Origin: Aureispira sp.
GTDB lineage: Bacteria; Bacteroidota; Bacteroidia; Chitinophagales; Saprospiraceae
Direction of reading: 5' to 3'
Length of the DNA stretch: 64,000 nucleotides
Assembly: GCA_024222455.1 (NCBI GenBank)
Contig: JAAEPD010000375.1
Location: forward strand, 33,016 to 97,015
Shown piece by piece: positions 7,665 to 17,052 of the stretch. Position 1 is the stretch's first letter. Every line of letters begins with the position of its first letter. The notes below the pieces were generated by a model. It was given only the letters and a program-made list of their open reading frames with translations, ran no database searches and was not told the DNA's origin. The position numbers were made by a program, and so were the translations under genes.

Positions 7665-9581
7665 TTACATTCTATCTGGCATGTGTATACCAATCAAAGC
7701 TGCCGCATTTAGTAAGGTTACAGCAACTGCTTTACTCATATCTAATCTGAAAGAAGCACCAGCTAAATCATTCTCATCTAGGATAGTTACATCGTTCCAA
7801 AATTTATGATAAGCCTTTGCTAGATTATATATATAATTAGCAATATCAGCAGGATTATAGTTTTTGGCAGCAGTTTGTATTACATTTGGATAATCATGCA
7901 CATAGATCAAGATATCCCGTTCTACATCATGCAACTGATAGTTCTCGTAAGAAACTAGTTTGAAGTCCTTAGTCTCAAACTTCCGTTGTACAGCTTGTGT
8001 CCGCACATAAGCATTTTGGACATAAGGTCCTGTTTGCCCTTGCAGCTCAATAGATTGTTGAGGATTAAAAATCATTGACTTCTTGGACTCAACCTTCAAG
8101 ATATAAAACTTAAGTGCTCCTAAAGCTACTTTATCCCAAATCTCATGCTTGGCTTCATCACTCAAACCATCTAGCATAGCTCTATCCTCTGACTCTTTTT
8201 TCACATTTTCATAAATGCTTTGCATCAGATCATCAGCATCTACCACTGTCCCCTCTCTCGATTTCATCCGCCCAGTAGTTAGGTTGACCATTCCATAAGA
8301 AAGGTGATGACAGTTTTTAGCATAAGGGTGACCTAGTCTAGCCAAGATTTCAAACAATACCTTGAAGTGATAATCTTGCTCATTTCCTACTACATAAACC
8401 ATTTTGTCCATCTTATAGTCTTGGAACCGCAAGTTGGCTGTACCTATATCTTGCGTGATGTACATAGAAGTACCATCTTTCCGCAAGACTACTTTTTCGT
8501 CTAGTTTGGCATCTTTTAAGTCTATCCAAGTAGAACCATCATCTTTTTTGAAAAAGATGCTTTCCTCCTTAGCCAACTCCGTTTCTACCATATTCTTACC
8601 CTCTAGGTAAGTTTCTGATTCATAATATAACTTATCAAAATCAACACCTAACCGCTTATAAGTTGCTTCAAATCCCTTGTATACCCAACCATTCATAGTC
8701 AGCCATAGGTCTCTAACCTCTTTTTTGCCAGCTTCCCAGTCTTGCAACATAGTTTTAGCCTCTTGGCCAATGCTGCTATATTCGTTGAAATATTTGTTTT
8801 TATATACGTCTTTGAAGAAGTATGCTTTTAATGCTTCTGCATCACTTGGTTTATCTTTCTTAGTCAACTGCTTCACAACTCTAGCAACTACCTTTTCATT
8901 AGCTAACCACTCTCCTAGCTTTAAACTAGCTTCCTCACTCTCTTGCCAAACCTTATACTCTGCCTGAAAAGCTTTTTCAAACTGTACATAGTATTTGCCT
9001 ACCAAATGGTCACCTTTCATTCCTGAAGATTCAGGAGTTTCGCCATTACCAAACTTTTGCCAAGCCAACATACTTTTGCAAATATGGACTCCTCTATCAT
9101 TGATGATTTGCACCTTTTTGACAGCATAACCAGCCGCTTTTAAGATTTCGGCACTAGCATAACCCAAAAGGTTGTTCCGAATATGCCCCAAGTGTAGAGG
9201 CTTATTGGTGTTTGGCGACGAGTATTCTACCACTACGGTTTCTCCATTGGCAGGATGCTGTCCATAGTTAGAATTTTGGAGCACTTCGCTCAAAAAACTT
9301 AACCAATAACCATCACCAATACTCAGGTTACAAAAGCCTTTGACTGCATTGTAGTTGCTAATCATAGCCGTTTCGTCAGCTAAGTATTTGCCCAATTCTT
9401 CAGCGATCTGTTGAGGTGCTTTACCCAATAATTTTGCAAAAGGAAAAGTGATTACACTGTAATCTCCATCTTGCTCCTTAGGTATATTTTTGATCTGGAC
9501 TTGCTTCTGAGATATTTCTTTATCATATAATGCTTGTATTGCTTGACAAACACTATCCTTTATAGCTTCTTCTATATTCAT
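7665..9581 (-). CDS. argS: Arginyl-tRNA synthetase
   Basis: A class I aminoacyl-tRNA synthetase that charges tRNA-Arg in the cytoplasm. From the ATG at 9581 the protein is 638 residues; a GTG three codons upstream is possible, but MNIEEAIKD is the normal-looking N-terminus. The HIGH signature appears as HLGH in SSPNTNKPLHLGHIRNN (~130), and the KMSKS-like loop is GRMKSREGT. An N-terminal Add1 domain and a C-terminal DALR anticodon-binding domain (GPYVQNAYVRTQAV onward) are present. The end LLNAAALIGIHMPDRM is typical. Nothing is unusual apart from its divergence from a possible small ORF. Confidence 0.97.
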   Translation of the reverse strand: MNIEEAIKDSVCQAIQALYDKEISQKQVQIKNIPKEQDGDYSVITFPFAKLLGKAPQQIAEELGKYLADETAMISNYNAVKGFCNLSIGDGYWLSFLSEVLQNSNYGQHPANGETVVVEYSSPNTNKPLHLGHIRNNLLGYASAEILKAAGYAVKKVQIINDRGVHICKSMLAWQKFGNGETPESSGMKGDHLVGKYYVQFEKAFQAEYKVWQESEEASLKLGEWLANEKVVARVVKQLTKKDKPSDAEALKAYFFKDVYKNKYFNEYSSIGQEAKTMLQDWEAGKKEVRDLWLTMNGWVYKGFEATYKRLGVDFDKLYYESETYLEGKNMVETELAKEESIFFKKDDGSTWIDLKDAKLDEKVVLRKDGTSMYITQDIGTANLRFQDYKMDKMVYVVGNEQDYHFKVLFEILARLGHPYAKNCHHLSYGMVNLTTGRMKSREGTVVDADDLMQSIYENVKKESEDRAMLDGLSDEAKHEIWDKVALGALKFYILKVESKKSMIFNPQQSIELQGQTGPYVQNAYVRTQAVQRKFETKDFKLVSYENYQLHDVERDILIYVHDYPNVIQTAAKNYNPADIANYIYNLAKAYHKFWNDVTILDENDLAGASFRLDMSKAVAVTLLNAAALIGIHMPDRM

Positions 9582-9600
9582 AATCAACACTAATTTTTAA

Positions 9601-9732
9601 ATGTCTACATCAGACAATAAGGTCATTTGGACTTCGAAGCCCAAAATTAAAAAAAACAATTATAATGGAGAATTAATAAGAAAGGAAGTCTTATCGTCGT
9701 CGAAAGATAAAATTAGAGGTAGGCCTAAATAA
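9601..9732 (+). CDS. Possible small basic peptide with AT-hook-like end
   Basis: An ATG at 9601 opens 43 codons, starting MSTSDNKVIWTSKPK and ending KDKIRGRPK. The end RGRPK matches the core of the AT-hook minor-groove-binding motif. It lies in a ~320-base gap and diverges from argS by about 20 bases. There is no homologue I know, no clear promoter, and the region is AT-rich enough for a chance ORF. Real status is uncertain; the rest of the gap holds only a terminator. Confidence 0.2.
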   Translation: MSTSDNKVIWTSKPKIKKNNYNGELIRKEVLSSSKDKIRGRPK

Positions 9733-9840
9733 TAGATTTAGGTGCAACAATTGTTGGTTGATATGACTATTGGATAAATTCATAGTATAGTCCTAACCGC
9801 AAGTTTTAACAAATAATTCCCTCAGGTACTAAGATAGATA

Positions 9841-9872
9841 AAAAAAGCCCTATCCAAATGGATAAGGCTTCT
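9841..9872 (-). terminator. Terminator of the anti-sigma gene
   Basis: Read on the minus strand, AGCCTTATCC and GGATAGGGCT pair around ATTT and are followed by a run of seven T. It lies about 30 bases beyond the stop at 9903. Confidence 0.8.
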
Positions 9873-9902
9873 ATATATTGATTAATAACTTTTATTAAAA
9901 TT

Positions 9903-11264
9903 TTAATCTTCAATGTACTCTAAGACACGTAGAGCTCGTACGCTAGAGACTCTATTTCTATTGTCTAAGTAACGTTGTTGATCTGGTGTCAACATATTAT
10001 TATTGTTATTAATAATAATTTTGTAGTCATCAATACCACGCTCTATAATCACTTGATCAGGAAGCTGAGAATAATCATTTTGCTTGAAAATCAAACGCTC
10101 TGGCTCTGGATCTGTCAACATGTATTCGGCCATAGTCTTAGAATCATCTACATACATCAGCAAGAACACTTGTCTAAACTCTGGACGGTATTCAATTATT
10201 ATTTTCTCTTGGAAAATACTTGCACCATCTTTTAGTTTGAAGCCTTTCCCTATTATAGTATTAGCATCTTTCAACTTCCACTCTTCTCTAGACTCACCTT
10301 CGCCTTCTTTATTGTCAACCCATTTGCCTAACAACCATCCAAAGTTATACAATCTAGGATGAGCCATAGCCATTGGATGTGAAGATTTTTTGCCCTTCTT
10401 TCTATTTTTCAAGCTACCTCTTCTACTTGCCAACTTATCCTTAGTATCAGCACTATTTTTTATCTCTTTTTGCTTAGTATTTAGGTTAGAAGCTTGTTGT
10501 TGCTCTATAATAGCATCTACTACTTGGTTACTATTATCACTATTACTAATCTGAGTATTTATATTAGCATAGTTTTGTGGTGTTTTATATGCACCTGTTT
10601 TATTGGTAGCAGTTGGATCTCCAGCACCACCACCTGTATAACCAGCTGTAGTACTATTTCCTGTTGTCACCGTAAAAGTGCCTGGTTCTGTAACGTCAGT
10701 TGTCACCACGTTATCATAGTCATCTTCTACAGCCATAGTAATCACATCAACAGGTTCAGTAACCTCTTCTACAATTTCTATATCTTCCAGTGCTACCTTT
10801 TCATCTTCTTTTACATCAGCCAATGTTCTCACCTCAGCCAAGATACGTTCTTCTTGAAGCTTATCTTCTTTCTCAAAGATTCTCTCCTTAGTGTTTTCTT
10901 CACTATCTGCTAGATCTTCTTCTGATAATTCGGACACATGTCGTTCGTTAGGAACATCATTCATAGCTATAGCTGGACTTGTCGTATTTCCTGAATCTAA
11001 GTTGCTCTGATCAGCAAACTGATACAATGCTGCTACTGAAAATACTGCTAAAACTATAGATGCTGCTGCCAAAAATCGAGACATAGAGATAATAGAGCCT
11101 CCTGCTCGTCCATTGCTAGTTCCTTTGGTAGTACTAGAAGTTTCTACAGGTAGTTCCTCATCTAGACGAGCCTCTAAACGATCCCAAAGGTCGTTGGAAG
11201 GACGCTCATCGAGCTTGTCTTGGTTATCTATAAAGAGCTTAGAAATGTAATCGTCTCTGCTCAT
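9903..11264 (-). CDS. Membrane anti-sigma-like protein with C-terminal beta domain
   Basis: A 453-residue protein. The N-terminus (MSRDDYISKLFIDNQDKLDE, then DLWDRLEARLDEE) resembles the short cytoplasmic helix found before the membrane segment in Bacteroidota anti-sigma factors. One transmembrane helix lies at ~62-86 (FLAAASIVLAVFSVAALYQF). A long acidic, low-complexity linker follows (~87-290), with a GAGDPTATNKTG stretch and a basic patch (KNRKKGKKSSH). The last ~155 residues form a lipocalin-like domain starting FGWLLGKWVDNKEGEG, similar to DUF6265-type domains; it contains an NNNNN run. The gene lies downstream of an ECF sigma gene on the same strand. The inferred role is to hold that sigma factor until the periplasmic domain senses a ligand or envelope damage. 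Confidence 0.7.
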   Translation of the reverse strand: MSRDDYISKLFIDNQDKLDERPSNDLWDRLEARLDEELPVETSSTTKGTSNGRAGGSIISMSRFLAAASIVLAVFSVAALYQFADQSNLDSGNTTSPAIAMNDVPNERHVSELSEEDLADSEENTKERIFEKEDKLQEERILAEVRTLADVKEDEKVALEDIEIVEEVTEPVDVITMAVEDDYDNVVTTDVTEPGTFTVTTGNSTTAGYTGGGAGDPTATNKTGAYKTPQNYANINTQISNSDNSNQVVDAIIEQQQASNLNTKQKEIKNSADTKDKLASRRGSLKNRKKGKKSSHPMAMAHPRLYNFGWLLGKWVDNKEGEGESREEWKLKDANTIIGKGFKLKDGASIFQEKIIIEYRPEFRQVFLLMYVDDSKTMAEYMLTDPEPERLIFKQNDYSQLPDQVIIERGIDDYKIIINNNNNMLTPDQQRYLDNRNRVSSVRALRVLEYIED

Positions 11265-11439
11265 GATTTTATTAGAATTAGAATTTTATTTTTTTGTAAT
11301 CGGATTCCTTATTGTTTCTCAATTTGTTGTTGGTTTAGGATTTATAACAAACTGAAGCTCTATTTTATTAGAATGCTTAAGCCCTTGCAAGGTTTAATTC
11401 AAAATTTTCTTTAACATTCTATTATTTACTTTTCTCTAA

Positions 11440-11464
11440 ATATACTGCTCTCAAAGTAGTATAT
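11440..11464. other. Hairpin between the sigma and anti-sigma genes
   Basis: ATATACTGCT and AGTAGTATAT form a 10-bp stem with one mismatch around CTCAA. No T run follows on the minus strand, so it looks more like an mRNA-stability or processing element than a terminator. The rest of the 215-base spacer is featureless AT-rich DNA. Confidence 0.4.
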
Positions 11465-11479
11465 CCTACATTGTATTTT

Positions 11480-12172
11480 TTAGCCCTCATGTGGTCTAAT
11501 TCGCTGCGCTTTTTCGACTAAAGCTCTTAGTCGTTTCTTTGCCAATATTAACTGGGATTTAGAAGTGTTGATACTAATTCCTAGTTGTTCGGCAATTTCT
11601 CGGTGTTTAAACCCTTCAATTACATACAAATTGAATACGGTTCTATAGCCAACAGGCAGCTGTTCGAGCAAGTTTAGAATATCTTGCGCTGCTAATTGAT
11701 CTTCTACTGTGACATGCACAGCCTTTACAGGCAGTTCTGTGATGTCTGCATGTTCGTGAAAACGATATTTCTTGCGCAAAAACATAAGTGACTCATTCAC
11801 TACTATACGACGAATCCACCCCTCAAAACTTCCTTTTCCTGTATACATATCCATTTTCTTAAATATCTTACAGAAAGCCTCTATAATAACCTCTTCAGCA
11901 TTCTCAACCGTTTTTACATAGCGTTTGCTTACCCCAAACATTTTGGGAGAAAAACGATCGTATAATAATTTCTGCGCACGCCTATCATTTTGTCTACACT
12001 TTTCTATGAGTTCTTGTTCAGTCAAGTGTTCTTTAATTTTAGTTAGGCAATGTTGAGTAGTATTAGTAGATTGCGGAATTTCCGCATCTGCTACATACCG
12101 TTCATTGATAGCTCCATTTGTCATCAATACTGGTATTAGAATAAAGATAAATAGCTTCTTGCACTTGTTCAT
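11480..12172 (-). CDS. ECF-type RNA polymerase sigma factor
   Basis: Regions sigma2 (LTEQELIEKCRQNDRRAQKLLYD, then GSFEGWIRRIVVNESLMFLRKK) and sigma4 (LEQLPVGYRTVFNLYVIEGF, then HREIAEQLGISINTSKSQL) are complete and typical of Bacteroidota sigma-70 family ECF factors. The start is uncertain. The ATG at 12172 gives 230 residues with a hydrophobic, signal-like N-terminus (MNKCKKLFIFILIPVLM). The ATG at 12124 (MTNGAINERYVADAEIP) gives 214 residues and is closer to the usual ECF length. A GTG at 12211 is less likely. The product should direct RNA polymerase to its own regulon and pair with the membrane protein encoded 215 bases downstream. Confidence 0.9.
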   Translation of the reverse strand: MNKCKKLFIFILIPVLMTNGAINERYVADAEIPQSTNTTQHCLTKIKEHLTEQELIEKCRQNDRRAQKLLYDRFSPKMFGVSKRYVKTVENAEEVIIEAFCKIFKKMDMYTGKGSFEGWIRRIVVNESLMFLRKKYRFHEHADITELPVKAVHVTVEDQLAAQDILNLLEQLPVGYRTVFNLYVIEGFKHREIAEQLGISINTSKSQLILAKKRLRALVEKAQRIRPHEG

Positions 12173-12285
12173 AAGAAATGATGCACTAATTTTTTTTTTT
12201 GGTGCAACCACTGCATATTTATTTCACAAAATATAATTACTTTACCTTCACTTAATTACGAAAAAGATCAGGAAACACCGTATCT

Positions 12286-14103
12286 ATGCGACCAAAGGAC
12301 ATATCTTCGTGGGGAATTGTTATTATTAGTGCTATTTTATTTATTTGTGGATTTTGGTTCACTAATGTATTTTTGGGCACCACTAATATCATCACTTGGG
12401 ATGTTTATGGCTATTATGTCTACCTTCCTGCCCTCTTCAATTTCCAAGAATTAGGAAGTTTTGACTTTGTTCAAGAGGTTCATTTCCCCAAATACAATGT
12501 TTCAGCAGGCTCCTTATATCAACTCAGTCAATTCGAAAATGGTAAAGCTGTTCCTATTTATACTTTGGGGCTATCTATACTTTTTTTGCCATTTTATCTG
12601 TTGGCTTATGTTTGGGCAGCCTTGAGCAGTTATCCCAACGATGGGTTGTCGCATCCCTTTCAGGTAGGAATAGTTACAGCAGTAGTGTGTTATAGTATAC
12701 TAGGTCTTGTTTATCTTCGACGCATCTTGCTACCTCATTTCAGCCAAGCAGTTATCCTACTCACTCTAGTTGGGGTTACCTTAGGCACTAATTATTACAA
12801 CTACAGCACCTATGAAGGTGGTATGCCACATGTCTATTTATTCTCGCTATATGCTATACTTATCTATTATACTATAGAATGGCACAAAACCCAAAAAGTT
12901 AGCCATACCATATATATAGGTAGTATGATTGCCATCCTCTGTTTGGCTCGACCTTCTGAAATTGTCTGTCTATTCATACCTATACTTTATGGTGTTTATT
13001 CTAAAGACAGCTTAAAAGAAAAGGTCCAGTTAGTTGCTAAACATTGGAAACAGGTACTGATCCTGATTGTTACAGGCCTTATTTGGATAAGCCCTCAAGT
13101 ACTACTCTGGAAATTGAATAGTGGCCATTGGATTTACAATAGTTATTCTGCTGATGGGCACGATTTTCATTTTAGTCACCCACACATCTTAGAGGGACTC
13201 TTTAGTTACCGAAAAGGCTGGTTGATTTATACACCTATTATGTATTTTGCAATATTGGGAATTCCCCTACTCTACAAGACTTACAAAAAACTTTTTTGGG
13301 GTATGTTGCTCTATTTTATAGCCAATATTTACTTTGTATTAAGTTGGCATATGTGGTGGTATGCAGGTTGTTTTGGGATGCGAGCATTTATCCAGTCTTA
13401 TGCTGTTTGGGCATTACCTTTTGCTTGTGCGATGCACTATATCTATACAGAACGGAAGTTTCTTCGCTGGGTAGCTTTGCCTATTTACGGATTTTTAGTG
13501 CTACTCAATATCTTTCAGACATGGCAATTTCACCATCGTATATTAGCATTGGATGGGATTACTTCTACTTTTTATTGGAATGCTTGGGGACGTACTCAAA
13601 AGGATATTAGTCTCAACAAATATCTAGAAATTGATGAACAGCTCAATGGTAAGGAGGATTATCCCAAAAACTCTTTATCAACTATTGATTTTAATGCCGC
13701 TTCAGAAGGTATGGGCAATTACAAAAAAAAGCCTGCTCAAGAAATTACTAAACCTAATTTCAGTAAAACTATACTGTACAATATCACAGAAGAAAACATT
13801 CTACAGTTAAAAAATAATTGGGTAGAGGTAAAAACAATGATACTCAATGATGGAGATCTTTTTGGTTTCCAAACCGCTAAGCTTATTTTATCTTTTGAGC
13901 ACAGCCCTGATGAGGTTTATAAGTGGATAGGTGTTGGTTTTCAGAAATGTATTGCTATTGATGAATGGACTAGTTTTGACTATGAGACTAAAGTCCCTGA
14001 CGAGCTAAAAGTTGGAGATTTAGTCAAAGTTTATATCTGGAATGAATCTCCTGATAAAATCTACCTAAACAAACTCGAACTTAACCTCATTCAAACTCGA
14101 TAA
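12286..14103 (+). CDS. Polytopic membrane protein, GT-C glycosyltransferase-like
   Basis: A 605-residue protein with 10-12 transmembrane helices in the first ~420 residues and a soluble C-terminal domain of about 180 residues. The first periplasmic loop carries ITWDVYGYYVYLPAL, where Asp after a first membrane helix fits the GT-C catalytic position; the loop also holds a Tyr/Phe-rich segment. GT-C enzymes transfer sugars from polyprenyl-phosphate donors outside the inner membrane. The C-terminal domain looks beta-rich (EVKTMILNDGDLFGFQTAKLIL). The gene diverges from the sigma operon over ~110 bases and ends 12 bases before the LRR array. The donor and acceptor are unknown, and the enzyme assignment rests on topology and the loop motif only. 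Confidence 0.65.
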   Translation: MRPKDISSWGIVIISAILFICGFWFTNVFLGTTNIITWDVYGYYVYLPALFNFQELGSFDFVQEVHFPKYNVSAGSLYQLSQFENGKAVPIYTLGLSILFLPFYLLAYVWAALSSYPNDGLSHPFQVGIVTAVVCYSILGLVYLRRILLPHFSQAVILLTLVGVTLGTNYYNYSTYEGGMPHVYLFSLYAILIYYTIEWHKTQKVSHTIYIGSMIAILCLARPSEIVCLFIPILYGVYSKDSLKEKVQLVAKHWKQVLILIVTGLIWISPQVLLWKLNSGHWIYNSYSADGHDFHFSHPHILEGLFSYRKGWLIYTPIMYFAILGIPLLYKTYKKLFWGMLLYFIANIYFVLSWHMWWYAGCFGMRAFIQSYAVWALPFACAMHYIYTERKFLRWVALPIYGFLVLLNIFQTWQFHHRILALDGITSTFYWNAWGRTQKDISLNKYLEIDEQLNGKEDYPKNSLSTIDFNAASEGMGNYKKKPAQEITKPNFSKTILYNITEENILQLKNNWVEVKTMILNDGDLFGFQTAKLILSFEHSPDEVYKWIGVGFQKCIAIDEWTSFDYETKVPDELKVGDLVKVYIWNESPDKIYLNKLELNLIQTR

Positions 14104-14115
14104 TTTTTCTATCCT

Positions 14116-15830
14116 ATGCGATATTTTATTTTAGGCTTGCTCCTTCTGCTCAACTTCCAAAGTTTTGGACAATGTTCTGCCAATGATTGTCCTTGTTTTA
14201 TGAAAAAGGGAGATAACTCATTCAAAAAAAAGACTACCCTACAGCTCTTAGGAACTATTTAGTAGCACAAAAATGTGATCCAAAACTAAAATCAGTTACA
14301 AAAAATAAAATAGAAGCAATTTTTAATAAGCTATCCTTTCGTTTTGGTCAATTTGCCTCTGTTCGTAAAGGCAATAAATATGGCTTAATGAATAAATCAG
14401 GAATCTTAGTTATTGATTATAAATATAAGGAAGACTTGGATTTTGATCGATATGGTTTAGCTAAGGTCAAAACCATTAAAGAGGATAAAATCTATTTGTT
14501 GGTAGATACCACAGGAAAAGAATATCTACTTAGTAAAGACTTAAAAGAAATTACTTCCGAAACCACTGTGGTAGATTTATCAAGCCAAAAGCTCACTAAG
14601 TTTCCAGCTAAAATATTAGAGAACCCTCAATTAGAAATACTGGATTTAACCAATTGTGGAATCACGAAGACCCCTGCAGAAATTACTAAACTTACCAAAC
14701 TCACTATATTAAATATATCTCACAATAACCTTACTAATATTCCTAAAGAAATCTCAAAGCTCACAAAGCTCAAAGAGCTTAATTTCAACAGCAATCAACT
14801 GACTAGTATTCCTAAAGGAATCACCCAATTTCCTAAGTTAGAAATCCTTAATTTAGAGTACAACAGCATCACTAAAATTCCTCAAGAAATTAGCCAGTTC
14901 ACTCAGCTTACTGAACTCAATTTATCTAGTAATAATATTAGTGAAGTCCTCCAAGAAATTGGAGATCTGACACAGCTCATTAAACTTAACTTATCTTATA
15001 ATGAAATTACTAATATGCCTCAAGAAATTGGAAAGCTCTCCAAACTTTCTGAGCTTGATTTATCGTATAATGAACTAGAAATATTTCCTGAAGGAATCCT
15101 TAAACTTACTCAACTTAAAGAGTTGAGTTTAGACCAAACTTATTTACAAGCTATACCAAAAGAAATTGAAAACTTATCTAACCTTACTTGGCTGACTCTA
15201 AGTGAAAATTTACTTAGCAATATCCCCAAAGAAATTGGCCAGTTATCTTTACTAACCTATCTAGATTTAAGTGAGAATGAGCTATCCAATATTCCGAAAG
15301 AAATCTGGAACCTATCAAGCCTAATTCATCTTAAATTGGGATATAATAAACTTAGCAATATCTCTAAAGAAATTACTAAACTCACAAAACTATATGATCT
15401 TGATTTAGCCAATAATCAACTCACTACAATCCCGAACGAAATTGGAAGTTTATCTAGACTATCCTCACTTAACTTAAGCTCAAACCAACTTACCAATATC
15501 CCAAAGGGAGTAATGCAACTAACAAAACTATATATACTTAAATTAGCGGATAATAAACTTACACATATCCCTACTGAGATTGAAAATCTCTCTAAACTAT
15601 ATAAACTAAACTTGAGGTCTAATGAACTAACAAGTATTCCGCCAACTATCAGAAACCTAAATAATCTAAGAGAACTTAAGTTAACTAAAAATCAAATTTC
15701 CACCATTCCCCTTGAAATATTAGACATGAAACAGCTTAAAAAGCTTTTCTTAGCACAAAACCCTATTCCTAAAGAAAAACGCAGCCAAATAACACAAAAA
15801 ATGCCTTGGTGTACCTTTGTATGGGAATAA
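14116..15830 (+). pseudogene. Secreted WG/LRR paralogue 1, frameshifted
   Basis: An ATG at 14116 starts a signal peptide (MRYFILGLLLLLNFQSFGQ) and the family motif CSANDCPCFMKKGD, but the frame stops at TAG near 14262. Moving the frame after the A8 run at 14224-14231 gives DYPTALRNYLVAQKCDPKLK, the same block as in the three downstream paralogues, and stays open to 15830. One missing A (A9 would be needed for KKKD) explains the break. The restored protein has ~571 residues: signal peptide, Cys motif, a short helical part without the coiled coil of its paralogues, a WG-like segment (NKYGLMNKSGILVIDYKYKE) and ~17 LRRs of 23 residues (IPKEISKLTKLKELNFNSNQLTS type), ending KMPWCTFVWE. A downstream ATG at 14388 would make a leaderless protein. 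A sequencing error, a recent mutation or slippage on the A run would all give this picture. Confidence 0.8.
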
Positions 15831-15877
15831 AAACTCATTTATGTTCGTTAAATACAACTAAATCAAACATCATCATC

Positions 15878-17011
15878 ATGAAATATATTTCATTTCTTCT
15901 ACTCCTTGCTCTCAGCTATCAAAGCTTTGCACAATGCTCTGCCAACGACTGCCCCTGTTTCCTAAAATCAGGTGATCGATACACCAAAAAGAAAGACTAC
16001 AAAAAAGCCATTTTCAACTATCTAGTTGCTCGTGATTGTGATCCCAAATTAGGTCCAACTATTGAGAAAAAACTGACTAATTTGTTTAATGCGATAGAGC
16101 AACAAAGAAAGGATGCGATCAAAGCGAAAGAAGAAACGGCCAAAGCCTTGGCACAAATAGAGAAAGAACAAGCAAAAAACCAACAAATTATTAATGCCTT
16201 TTATTTTTATGAAGATAAGTTTGCCCTAGCTTATAAAAACAATAAATATGGCTTCATCAATAAAGAAGGAAAAGTTCTCATTAAGTACAAATATGAAGAG
16301 GCCCTCCCTTTTGATAGAGTTACGGGGTTTGCTAAAGTCAAAAAAAAGGGACAAGATCTTCAGTATTTATTAGATACCTTAGGGCAAGAGTATATTTTGG
16401 CGGAAAACTTAGACGAGTTAACCCCAAAAACAACAGCTTTAGATCTATCTGACCAAAACTTAGATAGTTTTCCTGCTATAATTTTAGAACATCCCCAATT
16501 AAAAATACTCTTCTTCCAAAAGAACTATAATTTAGCTACCCTTCCTGATTCTATATCGAAGCTCAAAAACTTATTCTTTTTAGATCTAAGCAACAATAAA
16601 CTTACACACCTTCCAAAGTCTTTTACCCAACTTAAAAACCTCACAACCTTAAAACTAAAATCATTTAACCTCACAAAACTTCCTGATAACTTTGGAGACC
16701 TTGAAAATCTAAAAGTCTTAATACTAAGCCACTGTAAATTAGAAAGTTTACCAGAGAGTTTTGGAAACCTTAGCCAACTAAAATCACTACGATTAAGTTT
16801 CAATCGTCTTAGTTATCTCCCCAAAAGTTTTGTACAGCTCCACAACCTAACTCAGGTCTCCTTAATCATGAATCAACTAAAAGATCTTCCAGAAGGTATA
16901 GAACAGTTAAAAAATCTAAAAGAGTTGTATTTGTGGAACAGTCTCATCCAGAAAGAAAGAAGAACAACTATAGAACAAAAAATACCTTGGTGCAAAATAT
17001 TTTGGAATTAA
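15878..17011 (+). CDS. Secreted WG/LRR paralogue 2
   Basis: A 377-residue exported protein. The ATG at 15878 is chosen because it begins a clean signal peptide (MKYISFLLLLALSYQSFAQ); upstream in-frame starts would bury it. Then come CSANDCPCFLKSGDRYTKKK, a conserved helical block ([19 protein letters not shown]), a coiled coil (~75-115), a WG-like segment ([20 protein letters not shown]) and about seven LRRs of the LPxSFxxLxNLxxLxL kind. The end is KIPWCKIFWN, a variant of the family's PWC terminus. The Cys-rich N-terminus and C-terminal Cys suggest disulphides outside the cytoplasm. Function is unknown; LRR proteins of this build usually bind surface ligands. Confidence 0.8.
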   Translation: MKYISFLLLLALSYQSFAQCSANDCPCFLKSGDRYTKKKDYKKAIFNYLVARDCDPKLGPTIEKKLTNLFNAIEQQRKDAIKAKEETAKALAQIEKEQAKNQQIINAFYFYEDKFALAYKNNKYGFINKEGKVLIKYKYEEALPFDRVTGFAKVKKKGQDLQYLLDTLGQEYILAENLDELTPKTTALDLSDQNLDSFPAIILEHPQLKILFFQKNYNLATLPDSISKLKNLFFLDLSNNKLTHLPKSFTQLKNLTTLKLKSFNLTKLPDNFGDLENLKVLILSHCKLESLPESFGNLSQLKSLRLSFNRLSYLPKSFVQLHNLTQVSLIMNQLKDLPEGIEQLKNLKELYLWNSLIQKERRTTIEQKIPWCKIFWN

Positions 17012-17052
17012 CTACTTTTATAGCTAGATATATACGTAAAACCTCTTATACC

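Noticed and set aside
10494..10913. Plus-strand ORF opposite the anti-sigma linker
   Set aside because: It arises from the low-complexity linker on the opposite strand, rich in Cys, Phe and Ile without domain structure.
16525..16803. Minus-strand ORF inside LRR paralogue 2
   Set aside because: It is a shadow of the repeat-coding strand, with no start signals or conserved protein features.
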